From: Prevotellaceae bacterium UBA1075 | Lineage (GTDB): Bacteria > Bacteroidota > Bacteroidia > Bacteroidales > Bacteroidaceae | Assembly (NCBI GenBank): GCA_002316015.1 | Contig: DCCS01000032.1 | Location: 107,317 to 171,316 of the forward strand | DNA length: 64,000 nt | Direction of reading: 5' to 3' | Part shown: positions 46,466 through 55,564 of the stretch, piece by piece | Layout of the letters: each line of letters begins with the position of its first letter | Numbering within the stretch: position 1 is the first letter of the stretch | The notes under the pieces: model-generated | Database searches by the model: none | Seen by the model: the letters and a program-made list of their open reading frames with translations, nothing else | What the model was told of the DNA's origin: nothing | Made by a program: the position numbers and the translations under genes

Positions 46466-47413
46466 ATGGCAAGGAATTTAAGTGGCGCACAATATGCAGC
46501 GCTCAAATACTTTGAGATACCGGTGCGTGATGAGGTTCAGCTTATGGACTTTATCATGAGGCAGTTGTCTGGTGTGAGTCGTAATCATGCCAAGGATTTG
46601 CTGAAAGGACATGCGGTCTGTGTTGACCGCGTGCTGGTGACAAGGTACGATTATCTGTTGCATCCAGGTCAGATTGTACGCATCAGTCGCCATAAGCGTG
46701 CCTCCGAACTGAACAACCAATATGTGAAGATTGTATATGAAGACAAGGATCTCGTGGTAATAGAGAAAGCTCCTGGCATACTGAGCATGGGGGCTAATCC
46801 CAGTCAATTTTGCGTCAAGAGTGTGCTTGACGAATATTTCAACAGGCGCCATTTCAAGTGTACCGCGCACGTTGTCCACCGCCTTGACAGGGAAACGAGT
46901 GGTATCATGCTGTATGCCAAGAACAGGGAAATTGAGCAGGTGTTTGAGAATAATTGGCATGATATTGTTTATGACCGTCGCTATGTGGCGGTCGTGTGTG
47001 GACAAATGGAAAGGGAAGGTGGCACAATACGCTCCTGGCTCAAGGACAACAAGGCCTTTGTCACTTACAGCAGTCCTACTGACAATGGAGGTAAAGAGGC
47101 CATAACACACTATAGAAGGTTGAATGTGAACGGGCAATACAGTCTTGTGGAACTTAAACTTGAAACAGGACGGAAGAATCAAATCCGTGTTCATATGGCT
47201 GATTTGGGATATCCTGTTGCAGGTGACATGAAGTACGGAAATGGAAGGAATCCCATGGGACGGCTGGCTTTGCACGCTTATAGGTTACATTTCTATCATC
47301 CGCGTACGGGGGAGCCAATGATGTTTGAGACACCTTTCCCTGCTGTTTTCAGAAGGATGTTTGAGCCAAGGCAGATACAGAATGACGCATCGGGGGAACA
47401 ATCAAGTTTGTAA
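46466..47413 (+). CDS. RluA-family pseudouridine synthase
   Basis: 315 residues. A partial S4-like RNA-binding domain is at about 20-75 (SRNHAKDLLKGHAVCVD), followed by the catalytic domain with VVHRLDRETSG, which contains the catalytic Asp and the RLD motif of the RluA family, and GRKNQIRVHMA near the C-terminus. It converts specific uridines in rRNA or tRNA to pseudouridine. Which site (RluC/D or RluA type) cannot be settled. Transcribed on its own; 246 bases upstream of it hold no recognisable gene. Confidence 0.94.
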   Translation: MARNLSGAQYAALKYFEIPVRDEVQLMDFIMRQLSGVSRNHAKDLLKGHAVCVDRVLVTRYDYLLHPGQIVRISRHKRASELNNQYVKIVYEDKDLVVIEKAPGILSMGANPSQFCVKSVLDEYFNRRHFKCTAHVVHRLDRETSGIMLYAKNREIEQVFENNWHDIVYDRRYVAVVCGQMEREGGTIRSWLKDNKAFVTYSSPTDNGGKEAITHYRRLNVNGQYSLVELKLETGRKNQIRVHMADLGYPVAGDMKYGNGRNPMGRLALHAYRLHFYHPRTGEPMMFETPFPAVFRRMFEPRQIQNDASGEQSSL

Positions 47414-47497
47414 CGCGCGGTTCATGCTTTAAAGGCTGACGGCAAACATCAGTACATGGCAAAAAGGCGGTTTTCAAATCAATTATATCAAGTCATT

Positions 47498-48190
47498 ATG
47501 AAAAAATCAATTATCAAAACCATGGTTTTGGCCAGTCTATGTGCCTCGCTTGCATCTTGCGGTACAAGTACGGCAGGAAGTATGACTTCCTCGAACCTTG
47601 GAGGAAAAACTCAGACAACAAAAGGTACAGGGACAGGTTTGCCCAGTGGCTTGCTAGGTAGTACGCTTACAGGGAATTCAGGAAATGGACTGCTGGGCAC
47701 AGTGCTTTCCAATCTGTTGAGCACAAAGACCTCAGAGAGCAGTCTGGTGGGCACGTGGACTTATTCGGCCCCCAAGGTCGTGTTTGAGAGTGAGAATGTA
47801 CTTGCCAAGTTGGGCGGGGCGGTCGCAAGCAACAAAGTGGAGGATACTCTTGGCAAGTACCTCAAGAAGATAGGAATGTCTTCGGGAAAGAGCCAGTTGA
47901 CACTGAACAAGGATAAAACCTGTGCTTTCACGTACAAAGGGAAGACCGTCAACGGGACTTATTCCTACAACACGAGCACAAGCAAGTTGACAATAATGGG
48001 CGCGTTAGGGGTGAGCAATATGACCTGCACGGCCACGGTAAACGGGAATGAGTTGCACATGCTTTTTGATGCTGACAAGTTACTTGCTGTGATGACCGGA
48101 CTTGGAAGTTCACTCAGCCAGACATCCACCATATCCGTGTTGCTGAAGAATTATAATGGCATGCAGTTGGGTTGGACTATGACAAAATAG
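47498..48190 (+). CDS. DUF4923-family lipoprotein
   Basis: 230 residues. A lipoprotein signal (MKKSIIKTMVLASLCASLASC) with acylated Cys at residue 21 is followed by a Gly/Ser/Thr-rich linker (about 22-75) and a compact domain with LVGTWTYSAPKVVFES, YKGKTVNGTYSYN and LHMLFDADKL. This pattern matches DUF4923 proteins of Bacteroidales, whose role is unknown; the repeated calycin-like strands suggest a small beta-barrel. The ATG at 47498 is chosen as it alone gives a compact signal. It is followed by a 15-pair hairpin. Confidence 0.85.
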   Translation: MKKSIIKTMVLASLCASLASCGTSTAGSMTSSNLGGKTQTTKGTGTGLPSGLLGSTLTGNSGNGLLGTVLSNLLSTKTSESSLVGTWTYSAPKVVFESENVLAKLGGAVASNKVEDTLGKYLKKIGMSSGKSQLTLNKDKTCAFTYKGKTVNGTYSYNTSTSKLTIMGALGVSNMTCTATVNGNELHMLFDADKLLAVMTGLGSSLSQTSTISVLLKNYNGMQLGWTMTK

Positions 48191-48200
48191 CCTTACTTGT

Positions 48201-48243
48201 ACATGTGTCTTGGGATACCTAACATGTGTCCCAAGGCACGTGT
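48201..48243 (+). terminator. Hairpin after the DUF4923 lipoprotein gene
   Basis: Arms 48201-48215 and 48229-48243 can pair over 15 positions if G-U pairs are allowed, enclosing a 13-base loop. It lies 11 bases after the stop; the T-run is weak. Confidence 0.6.
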
Positions 48244-48335
48244 AATACCTCCACACATATCCCCCTCCCCTACACCCCTCAAAAAAGGTGAGTAAAATCC
48301 TTTGCATGAAGAGAGGCCTTTTGCCAAGAAAACAT

Positions 48336-48343
48336 TATCTTTG
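48336..48343 (+). promoter_or_regulatory. -7 box for the Bax inhibitor-like gene
   Basis: TATCTTTG followed by C, about 100 bases before the ATG at 48445. No -33 TTG at the usual distance. Confidence 0.5.
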
Positions 48344-48444
48344 CACCAAAACAATTTATATTGTGTAATCCTCAAGAAACTCAAAGGCGATAAGTTTTAT
48401 GAGGGGACGCTGTTTAGTAAGATAAACAATAAAAGAAAATCGGT

Positions 48445-49170
48445 ATGGGTTATGACAAGTATTACAAGAATGGGCAAGACGGCAGTGGCACAATGGACTT
48501 TGCCACCCCGTTTGCCAAGGTGATGAGAAATGTGTATGCCTGGATGGGGCTGGGCTTGCTGATGACCGCACTTACAGCAGTGTTGGTGGCTGGCACACCC
48601 GCTCTTGTCTATGCCATTGCCAGCAGCAAATTACTGTTTTTTGGTTTGTTTGGAGCGGAACTCGCATTGGTTATCTGGCTTTCGTCACGCATCGAGCGTT
48701 TATCATCCACAACTGCCGGGCTCCTGTTTGCTCTCTATGCTGTGCTCAACGGCGTCACTATGTCCTTCATCTTTCTGGCTTATACAATGGAGAGCATTGC
48801 CACCACATTCCTGGTGACAGCCGGCACCTTTGGCGGCATGACTCTTGTGGGTTACACTACCAAGAAAGACTTGTCGGGCATGGGACGCGCGCTCATCATG
48901 CTTTTGATTGGCTTGATTGTGGCCACTTTGGCCAACATCTTCTTGAATAGTTCTGGACTGGCTGCCATTCTGAATTATGCGGGAGTCCTTATCTTTGTCG
49001 GCCTTACCGCTTACGACACTCAGAAGATAAAGGCGATGGTGGAGTACGCGACGGCTACTGGAAATGAGGAGCAGACCACTAAATTGGCCTTGATGGGCAG
49101 CCTCTCCCTTTACCTTGACTTTATCAACCTCTTTCTATATCTGCTGAGGATATTTGGCAGAAGGAGGTAA
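48445..49170 (+). CDS. Bax inhibitor-1/YccA family membrane protein
   Basis: 241 residues with seven likely transmembrane helices starting near residue 31 (YAWMGLGLLMTALTAVLVAG). The family marks are visible: the FVGLTAYDTQKIK segment in the penultimate helix and the charged loop after it. Bacterial YccA-like members act in the inner membrane and have been linked to calcium leak and control of FtsH proteolysis. It stands alone, with a -7 box upstream and a hairpin after it. Confidence 0.93.
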   Translation: MGYDKYYKNGQDGSGTMDFATPFAKVMRNVYAWMGLGLLMTALTAVLVAGTPALVYAIASSKLLFFGLFGAELALVIWLSSRIERLSSTTAGLLFALYAVLNGVTMSFIFLAYTMESIATTFLVTAGTFGGMTLVGYTTKKDLSGMGRALIMLLIGLIVATLANIFLNSSGLAAILNYAGVLIFVGLTAYDTQKIKAMVEYATATGNEEQTTKLALMGSLSLYLDFINLFLYLLRIFGRRR

Positions 49171-49185
49171 GGCATTATGTATTTT

Positions 49186-49255
49186 GTGCGGGAGCATCGC
49201 TATCCCGCACCCTGGATGGCAGGAGCGCATTTTTTCGCCGATACGCTCCTGCCAT
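49186..49255. terminator. Two hairpins after the Bax inhibitor-like gene
   Basis: First GTGCGGGA/TCCCGCAC (49186-49193 with 49203-49210), then a 12-base perfect stem (49216-49227 with 49244-49255). The T-run lies in the second loop rather than after it, so termination efficiency is uncertain. Confidence 0.55.
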
Positions 49256-49318
49256 ATTTGTGCCATGGAGGGAAATGCCAGACATGTGGCTATCCTGGCA
49301 TGTTTTGTGTTGGAGGAC

Positions 49319-49349
49319 TTGCAGAAAAGCAAAAGAATTGTTAACTTTG
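49319..49349 (+). promoter_or_regulatory. Promoter for the Crp/Fnr regulator gene
   Basis: TAACTTTG (49342-49349) with TTG at 49319-49321 and a 20-base spacer, about 40 bases before the ATG. A good match to the Bacteroidota consensus. Confidence 0.65.
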
Positions 49350-49391
49350 TGGAAAGGATTATGCCATTGCGGGTAAATATCAGCGAATCGG

Positions 49392-50078
49392 ATGACGAGA
49401 GAAGAAGCATTTGAGTCCATGACAGAGTTTGTCGCCACGCTTACCGAAAAGGAAAAAGCGACAGTACTCGGTTGTATGCGGGCGAGGCATCTGGACAAGA
49501 ACGAGGTGATATACAGGGAGGGCGATATGCCCCAAGACTTGTTCTGCCTTATTCAGGGAAAGGTGAAAATCTATATTGATGGCGTGGGAGGCAGGTGCCA
49601 GATAGTGCGTGTCTTTGACGAGGTTGAGTGTTTTGGCTATCGGGCGGCTTTCTCGGACGACAAATTTGTCACTTCGGCAGCGGCCTTTGAACCATCATTT
49701 CTTGTGTGTATCCCCCTCGTGGTTGTGCGCTCCTTGTTGAAAGAGAATCCGCGTCTTTCATGGTTCTTCATTCGCAAACTGGCTGTTGCCTTGGGTAAGA
49801 GCGACGAGCGCACGGTCAATCTCACCCAGAAACATATATGTGCGCGGCTGGCCGACTCGCTTCTGTACTTGCGCGACCATTATGGCATGGAGGCCGATGG
49901 CAGCACGCTCAGGATCAAGTTGAGCCGTGATGACATGGCCAGTTTGAGCAACATGACCACCAACAATGCCATTCGCACGCTTAGCCTGTTGGCCAGGGAT
50001 AGGGTTGTGGCTCTCAACGGGCGCTCCATCCAGATACTTGACGAGCAGGAGTTGGAACGTATCTCGCGCATGGGTTAG
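49392..50078 (+). CDS. Crp/Fnr-family transcriptional regulator
   Basis: 228 residues. The N-terminal cyclic-nucleotide-binding-like fold is evident (EVIYREGDMPQDLFCLIQGKVKIY), a dimer helix follows, and the C-terminal winged helix-turn-helix is at about 150-215 (LSRDDMASLSNMTTNNAIRTL). It has no Fnr-type cysteine cluster, so it is not an Fe-S oxygen sensor of the Fnr type. The ligand and targets are unknown. It is a single-gene unit convergent with miaA. Confidence 0.92.
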   Translation: MTREEAFESMTEFVATLTEKEKATVLGCMRARHLDKNEVIYREGDMPQDLFCLIQGKVKIYIDGVGGRCQIVRVFDEVECFGYRAAFSDDKFVTSAAAFEPSFLVCIPLVVVRSLLKENPRLSWFFIRKLAVALGKSDERTVNLTQKHICARLADSLLYLRDHYGMEADGSTLRIKLSRDDMASLSNMTTNNAIRTLSLLARDRVVALNGRSIQILDEQELERISRMG

Positions 50079-50091
50079 CGGCCAGTGGCGG

Positions 50092-51006
50092 TCACTCGTC
50101 CAGGAGCTTGATTATGCGCTCCACCCTTTCGTCCAGATTTTCACACGCGTCCATCCAGTGAATGGGTATTCCCCGCCTTTCCATCCCCCGGAACCAGGTC
50201 ATCTGTCTTTTTGCAAACTGATGGATGGCAATCTCCAGTTGGCGCAGCATCTCGTCCTGTGTTAGTTGTCCAAGACAGCACATTGTGAGATACTTGTATT
50301 CAAGTCCGTAGTACATGAGGTCTTCGGCAGGCACCTGTCTCAGCAGACGCTCCACTTCCTGTAGCATCCCCTCCCCCATGCGGTCGTGCAGGCGCCGGGT
50401 TATCTTCTGCCTGCGTGCCTCACGGTCTATGCTCACCCCCACTGTCATGCTTCTCAGTGATGGAAAGTCCCTTTCTTCGACATTGTTGTCAAGGTAATAT
50501 TGCTGTATCTCTATGGCTCTGACGGCACGCTTGGTGGTGTCCACGTCCGTGGTATTGTGCAGGGTCTTATAAGTGGCAAGCAACCTTGTGAGTTCCTCCA
50601 GGGTACACCCTTCCAGTTTATGCCGCAGTTGGGGGTTTTCAGGTACCGGCACCATCTTGTAACTTTTAAGTACCGACTCTATGTAGAGTCCCGTGCCTCC
50701 GCACAGGATGGGAACTTTTCCACGTTTGCGGATGTCGTTGTAGGCCGTCCAGAAATCCTGTTGAAACTGGAACAGATTGTACTTTTCTCCTGCCTCGGCT
50801 ATGTCAATCAGATGGTAGGGGATGCTCACATTATCAACCGTGTATTCGGCCAAGTCTTTGCCCGTTCCGATGTCCATGCCCCTGTAAACCTGGCGGCTGT
50901 CGGCACTGATAATTTCCGCGTTGCCCATTCTGCGTGCAAGCCTCGTGGCCAGCGATGTCTTGCCCGAGGCTGTGGGGCCCAGGATTGTGATGATGTCGTA
51001 CCTCAT
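50092..51006 (-). CDS. miaA: tRNA dimethylallyltransferase
   Basis: 304 residues. Walker A GPTASGKTSLA (9-19), SADSRQVYRGMDIGTGK and a later basic zinc-finger-less core fit MiaA. It adds a dimethylallyl group to A37 of tRNAs that read codons starting with U. It lies 40 bases downstream of rmuC on the same strand, so the two are probably co-transcribed. Confidence 0.96.
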   Translation of the reverse strand: MRYDIITILGPTASGKTSLATRLARRMGNAEIISADSRQVYRGMDIGTGKDLAEYTVDNVSIPYHLIDIAEAGEKYNLFQFQQDFWTAYNDIRKRGKVPILCGGTGLYIESVLKSYKMVPVPENPQLRHKLEGCTLEELTRLLATYKTLHNTTDVDTTKRAVRAIEIQQYYLDNNVEERDFPSLRSMTVGVSIDREARRQKITRRLHDRMGEGMLQEVERLLRQVPAEDLMYYGLEYKYLTMCCLGQLTQDEMLRQLEIAIHQFAKRQMTWFRGMERRGIPIHWMDACENLDERVERIIKLLDE

Positions 51007-51046
51007 GTGTTCTGTGCATTTTCGAAGTTCACTGTTCTCCGCTTTG

Positions 51047-52567
51047 TCATTCGCTGTCCTTCGTGCGTTGGTAGTCCGAGTCCAGGAACACGGTCCCCTC
51101 CATGTCGGCCACTCCCCTCTTCTTCTTGTTTTCCTTTGCCCCTGCTTTCAGCAGGTTCCTGGCTGCGGTGATGATGCTGCGTCCGTCATTGGCGGTCGTG
51201 GTCTTTAGGCCCGACATTTTCTTGAGTGTGTCATTCATTGCGGCCTCCACATCCAGGAAGCGAATTCCAAAGTCCTGCACACGCTCAATCAGTATGTTGG
51301 CGGCATCCATCATCTCTTGCTGGTTCTGTAGTTGCCTCACCTGTGTCCACATCATCTCCAGTACCCTCAAGTTCATGTACATGCTTTGTGGCCCCAGTAC
51401 CATTACCCCCTGGTCGTAGGCGTCTTTCCACAAAGTGCTGTCGTTCAGCAGTGCCAGGTTGAGCGCACTTTCTATGGGGATGTACATGATGACAAAATTG
51501 AGCTTGTTGTAGCCTGCGGGCAGATACTTGGAGTAATCCTTGCGGGCGAGGCGTGTCACTTGGTTTCGGACGCTCTCGATGTGTTTCTTGAGGAATGCAG
51601 CGCGCTCCTCGGACGATTCTGCATTCATGTACCGCTCATAGTCCGTGAGCGACATCTTGGCATCCACCACCACATGCCTGTTGTTGGGGAAGTGCAGTAT
51701 GAAGTCGGGAACCAGACCGCGTCCCTCATCGTCCTTTAGGGCTTTCCCGAACCGGTCGCGCAGGGTCTCTTGCGTGTCAAATTGTTCGCCCTCACGAAGT
51801 TCCATGTGCTCCAGCAATTGTTTGAGTTTCAACTCGCCAAAGTTTCCCTGTACCTTCACTTCGCCTGTCAGTGCGCGTGTCAGCCTGTCCGCAGTCTCGC
51901 CCAGGGCTGTGCTCTGCTGCATGTTGGCCTGTATGGTGGCATCCAGCCTGTTCAGTGCCACGCTCTGCTGTTCCTTGTTCTTGTCCAGCGCATCACGCAT
52001 CTCTTTCAAACTTCTGTTCAGCGGGTCGATGATGAGAGCCACTTGTTCTCTGTTCTTGTTGGCAAGTTCTTGTTCCCTTTCTTTCAGAATCTGTTCTGAT
52101 GTTGCCTTCATCTGTTCCCTTATCACCTCGGCCTGGCTTCTCACCTGTTGCTGGTTCATCTCCTTCAGGGCTTCTATTTGCCGGGCGGCGTTGAGGCGTA
52201 CCTCGTCCAGTTGGGACTCGTAGGCGCGCTTCCACTCTGTCATCTGCCTCTGCAGGGAAGCCTCACCCTCGCGTTTCTGCTGTTCGTTGCGCTGCTGCTC
52301 TATAGCCACAAGTCGCTCTGCGTTGTCGGCCCGGTTGCGTTGGACCTCACGCTCTGCGGTAAGCGATTTCACCTCCTCTTGCATGTGCTGCAACTTTTGC
52401 TCTCGCTCGGAAACTTGTTTCCTGAGTTCATCCAGTTTATCTTCCAGCATCTTGCGTTCCGCTGTACTTTCGGGACGGGATGCGGCCTTTCGTCCTGCCA
52501 GGAACGCCAACAGCGACATCACCACCACCATACCCGCAAGTATGGTCAACAACATGTTCATTTCCAT
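51047..52567 (-). CDS. rmuC: DNA recombination protein RmuC
   Basis: 506 residues from the ATG at 52567, preceded by GGAGACAAG; the frame extends upstream but those residues are not protein-like. One N-terminal membrane helix (about 4-24) is followed by a long coiled coil (about 35-200) and the RmuC nuclease-fold domain, with FGELKLKQLLEHM, VVDAKMSLTDYERYM and YNKLNFVIMYIPIE. RmuC has been linked to limiting inversions between repeats. The metal-binding residues of the PD-(D/E)xK-like fold are compatible with VVDAKM. miaA follows downstream. Confidence 0.93.
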   Translation of the reverse strand: MEMNMLLTILAGMVVVMSLLAFLAGRKAASRPESTAERKMLEDKLDELRKQVSEREQKLQHMQEEVKSLTAEREVQRNRADNAERLVAIEQQRNEQQKREGEASLQRQMTEWKRAYESQLDEVRLNAARQIEALKEMNQQQVRSQAEVIREQMKATSEQILKEREQELANKNREQVALIIDPLNRSLKEMRDALDKNKEQQSVALNRLDATIQANMQQSTALGETADRLTRALTGEVKVQGNFGELKLKQLLEHMELREGEQFDTQETLRDRFGKALKDDEGRGLVPDFILHFPNNRHVVVDAKMSLTDYERYMNAESSEERAAFLKKHIESVRNQVTRLARKDYSKYLPAGYNKLNFVIMYIPIESALNLALLNDSTLWKDAYDQGVMVLGPQSMYMNLRVLEMMWTQVRQLQNQQEMMDAANILIERVQDFGIRFLDVEAAMNDTLKKMSGLKTTTANDGRSIITAARNLLKAGAKENKKKRGVADMEGTVFLDSDYQRTKDSE

Positions 52568-52714
52568 TTTCTTGTCTCCATGTGGATGTTGTGTCTCGTA
52601 TGAGACAATACAAATATAGTACAATTCTGTGAAATGCCCTTCCGTGTTTGACATGGAATGCAGCCACTGGCTGTGCTGGGCTGTCCTGCGCCTCTCGTAC
52701 GACCAACGGCTGAC

Positions 52715-53599
52715 TTACAGGAAGCGTCTGACCCAGTTGACAGGTACACCACGCCGTTTGGCATAGTCCTCCATCTGGTCTTCCCCCACAGCCCCCACCG
52801 CAAAGTGCCTGGTGGCCGGATGCGAGATCATGAGACCGCTGGTGCTCGCGTGGGGCAGCATGGCTCCTGTCTCGGTCAGTGTAATGCCCAGCGACTTCAT
52901 TCCTGTCAGTTCGTCCAACAGAAAGTTTATGCTCTGGTCGGGCAGGGACGGGTAGCCCACGGCAGGGCGTCTTCCTTGGTATTTCTCGGCGAAAAGTTCT
53001 TCTGTCGTGAGGTGCTCGTCAGGAGCGTACCCCCACCATGTTCGCCTTGTGTGCATGTGTCCCAGTTCTGCGGTCGCCTCGGCAAGGCGGTCGGCCAATG
53101 TCTGTGCCAGAAGGTGCATATAGTCATCCCCCAGGAAGGACTGCTCCATGCAGGCGTCGGTTGTGGAGGCAAAGACCCCTATCTTGTCGGTGACACCCTG
53201 GTCGCGTGGTCTCACGAAGTCAGACAGGCACAGGCATGGCTCGCCTCTTCTGGCAGTCTGCTGGCGCAGAAGTGGTATTGAGCGGTTCACTTCGGGCAGG
53301 TATATGTTGTCACCGTCACCGAAGGCGTTGAAAAGAGCCACGCGAAAATGTGTGTGCATGTCCAGTCCTGCCCACAGGTTCAGGAGCGATCGCGCGTCAC
53401 GCAGCAGCCTGTTGGCCTCGCGTGCTCTGGGCTGCTCTGGGCCGGGCAGGCTGGATATCCATGCGTTGCGGCATCCATCGCAGTCATGCACATGTGTCAG
53501 TTGGGCATATTTGAACGGGAATCCCCAGGCATGCAGAAAGTAGCCCCATTGGATGTATGGGGCCACTTCGTTGACGCTGTAGTGTTCTGTGTGCTTCAC
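52715..53599 (-). CDS. Stand-alone methionine synthase reactivation (AdoMet-binding) domain
   Basis: 294 residues. The C-terminal half has the hallmarks of the MetH activation domain: EATAELGHMH, then RRPAVGYPSLPDQ (210-222; PDH in typical MetH, from memory, so the His appears replaced by Gln), LTETGAMLPHASTSGL and SHPATRHFAVG. It would bind AdoMet and remethylate inactive Cob(II)alamin. It pairs functionally with the metH chain at 14410-17238, which lacks this domain. The N-terminal 90 residues are a linker or docking region. Its start overlaps the plsC stop by 4 bases. Confidence 0.85.
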   Translation of the reverse strand: MKHTEHYSVNEVAPYIQWGYFLHAWGFPFKYAQLTHVHDCDGCRNAWISSLPGPEQPRAREANRLLRDARSLLNLWAGLDMHTHFRVALFNAFGDGDNIYLPEVNRSIPLLRQQTARRGEPCLCLSDFVRPRDQGVTDKIGVFASTTDACMEQSFLGDDYMHLLAQTLADRLAEATAELGHMHTRRTWWGYAPDEHLTTEELFAEKYQGRRPAVGYPSLPDQSINFLLDELTGMKSLGITLTETGAMLPHASTSGLMISHPATRHFAVGAVGEDQMEDYAKRRGVPVNWVRRFL

Positions 53600-54354
53600 T
53601 GGTCAAGGTTTTCCACATAGCCCTGGTACTTCTTTGGCAGAGCCTGCATGATGGTGCTGTAACTCTCGTCCATTAACTGTGTGATGTCATCGGGGCCCTG
53701 GCCATGGGGCGGGATGGGCCGGTGGATGACAAGGCGCAGTGGGTGCCATGTGAGAAAATTGAAGCCCTTTTGGCGGGGGAGCACGTCAAAGGTGCCGTCT
53801 ATGGTCACAGGCACAACGGGCAATTGCAACTCGTCTGCCAGCAGGAATGCCCCGCGCCTGAAGACTCCCATGTGCCCGGTGAATGTGCGTGCCCCTTCGG
53901 GGAACACCACCAGGCTGGTTCCGCCACGCAGCACGCGGCGTGCGCTGTCGTATGTGTGCTGTATGCTCTTGGGGCCACTCTTGTCCACGAAGATGTGTCC
54001 GGCACTCTCGCACGCCTTGCCCACCAGTGGGATGTTGCGCAGTTGCTTCTTCATCATCCACTTGAAATGCCTTCCCAGGAATCCATAGACCAGGAAGATG
54101 TCGTAGGGGCCCTGGTGATTGGCCACGAACACATAGGACTGTCCTTTCACCAGGTTTTCCCTGCCTTCAACTCGCACAGGCAGCAGCATGACGTGGCACA
54201 TCAGCCTGCTCCATATGCGGGCGGGCCAATAACCCCAGAACGAGGCGTTTCCCACAGTGCATCCAATGATGGTGGCCAGGCTGGTGAGCACTGTGGCTGT
54301 GAGCAGCACGGGCAGTCCCACAAGGATTTGGTAGGTTCTGTAAATAAACGTCAT
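53596..54354 (-). CDS. plsC: 1-acyl-sn-glycerol-3-phosphate acyltransferase
   Basis: 252 residues. An N-terminal hydrophobic helix (about 8-30) anchors the protein, and the catalytic HX4D motif (NHQGPYD) and FPEGAR glycerol-phosphate-binding motif are typical PlsC features. It acylates lysophosphatidic acid to phosphatidic acid at the inner membrane. Its stop overlaps the start of the MetH reactivation-domain gene. Confidence 0.93.
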   Translation of the reverse strand: MTFIYRTYQILVGLPVLLTATVLTSLATIIGCTVGNASFWGYWPARIWSRLMCHVMLLPVRVEGRENLVKGQSYVFVANHQGPYDIFLVYGFLGRHFKWMMKKQLRNIPLVGKACESAGHIFVDKSGPKSIQHTYDSARRVLRGGTSLVVFPEGARTFTGHMGVFRRGAFLLADELQLPVVPVTIDGTFDVLPRQKGFNFLTWHPLRLVIHRPIPPHGQGPDDITQLMDESYSTIMQALPKKYQGYVENLDQ

Positions 54355-54414
54355 CTGTTGTTCTCTTTCTCAGGTTTGTTCTCTCTCTGGTCAGGGCATG
54401 CGCTCTTGGTGCGG

Positions 54415-55113
54415 TCAGTAGTTTCTCATCTTCTCCATGTTACTTTCGGCTGCCTTGATATACTCGCGCACGTAGGGATGGTTCAGGAATGAGGGGGGGG
54501 CTTGGGATATGACTGCCTCGATCTTGGGGGTGAGTATGGGGTACTTGAGCGCGCTGGTCATAATCATGAAGACACCGGGCCCCAGCACATTGTTGTAGTT
54601 GCTGGAGAAGAAACGTGACACGAGCCTGTCGTTCTCCTCACTCAACATCCTTGCCTTCTCGTCCAGTAAGGCATTGGCCTGGTCGTAACTGATGCCATCC
54701 ATGATCATCTGTGACTCCAGGTGAGGAAGTTCGGTCATCTGGGCCTCGAGCTGTGTCTTCTTCTGTATGAACCGGGTGAGGGTGTCGTTCAGGGGTGTGC
54801 CTGTCGCGCTTTGTGAGTTCTCCCCTATGGTGAGGGATACCACTCCCTTTTCCAGCACCAGGGGCATCACGCTTGTGTTGTCCACAAAGACGTTGGCCAT
54901 CATCACCGAATCCATGACACCATTGAAGTTGAACTTGCCATGGGTGACGCGCGACGAGTCGATGGAGCGCATGTCATCTCCAGCAAACACTTTCAGATAA
55001 AGTGTCTTTCCTTCCAGTCCCTCCACATTGGACGTGCCGCTGACCACATACTGCTCAGCACATGAGGCCAGCATGGCGGCAGACACCAGTATAGGAAACA
55101 AAGGGTTCCTCAT
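54415..55113 (-). CDS. DUF4369-family lipoprotein
   Basis: 232 residues. A signal peptide ends in the lipobox LASC (acylated Cys18). The soluble part begins with a DUF4369-like beta domain (VSGTSNVEGLEGKTLYLKVF, then SRVTHGKFNFNG), a domain commonly found N-terminal to thioredoxin-like modules, but no thioredoxin CXXC follows here; the rest is helical (about 125-232). The function is unknown. It is followed 60 bases later by plsC. Confidence 0.82.
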   Translation of the reverse strand: MRNPLFPILVSAAMLASCAEQYVVSGTSNVEGLEGKTLYLKVFAGDDMRSIDSSRVTHGKFNFNGVMDSVMMANVFVDNTSVMPLVLEKGVVSLTIGENSQSATGTPLNDTLTRFIQKKTQLEAQMTELPHLESQMIMDGISYDQANALLDEKARMLSEENDRLVSRFFSSNYNNVLGPGVFMIMTSALKYPILTPKIEAVISQAPPSFLNHPYVREYIKAAESNMEKMRNY

Positions 55114-55144
55114 ATCTTCTTCTTGCGTTTAGCGTATCCAAGAA

Positions 55145-55152
55145 CAAAGATA
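55145..55152 (-). promoter_or_regulatory. -7 box for the DUF4369 lipoprotein gene
   Basis: Minus-strand TATCTTTG, about 32 bases before the start codon. No -33 TTG at the usual distance. Confidence 0.5.
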
Positions 55153-55198
55153 ACGCGAATCCTGTTTACACGGAAAAAATTTAGAACTTATTAAGAAT

Positions 55199-55564
55199 TC
55201 ACCCTTTCGTCAGTTCCTGTGGTATGCGCCACGCAGTGTACAACTCCAGCACACAGCCCACTACCAGGCTCACCACCCACTCGTTGCGTGTGGCAAAGCC
55301 ATAGCGCAAGTCCTGCATGCTCATCAGGATGGCTGTGAGCACAAAGCAGGCCGAGGCGAGCAACTGCTGGCGGCGCAGGCGTGTGAGTGTGACACTGCGT
55401 CCCAGATACTCGGTGCGCAGGCGCATTGACGCGTAGGCCCCGGCCCCCACGACAAACAGGCAAAGGGCAATGTGGGGAACCACAATGTGAGCCGCGGCGC
55501 CCGCCAGCATGAGGACGGCTCCCGTACGGAACAACAGGTTCTGCCAGTGATTCAGTTCTCTCAT
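55199..55564 (-). CDS. Small membrane protein of unknown function
   Basis: 121 residues with about four hydrophobic helices (AVLMLAGAAAHIVVPHIALC and on; QQLLASACFVLTAILM; VVSLVVGCVLELYTAW) and few charged residues. I do not recognise a named family. Its start overlaps the stop of the FtsB-like gene by 4 bases, so the two are translationally coupled, which hints at a cell-envelope role. Confidence 0.8.
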   Translation of the reverse strand: MRELNHWQNLLFRTGAVLMLAGAAAHIVVPHIALCLFVVGAGAYASMRLRTEYLGRSVTLTRLRRQQLLASACFVLTAILMSMQDLRYGFATRNEWVVSLVVGCVLELYTAWRIPQELTKG

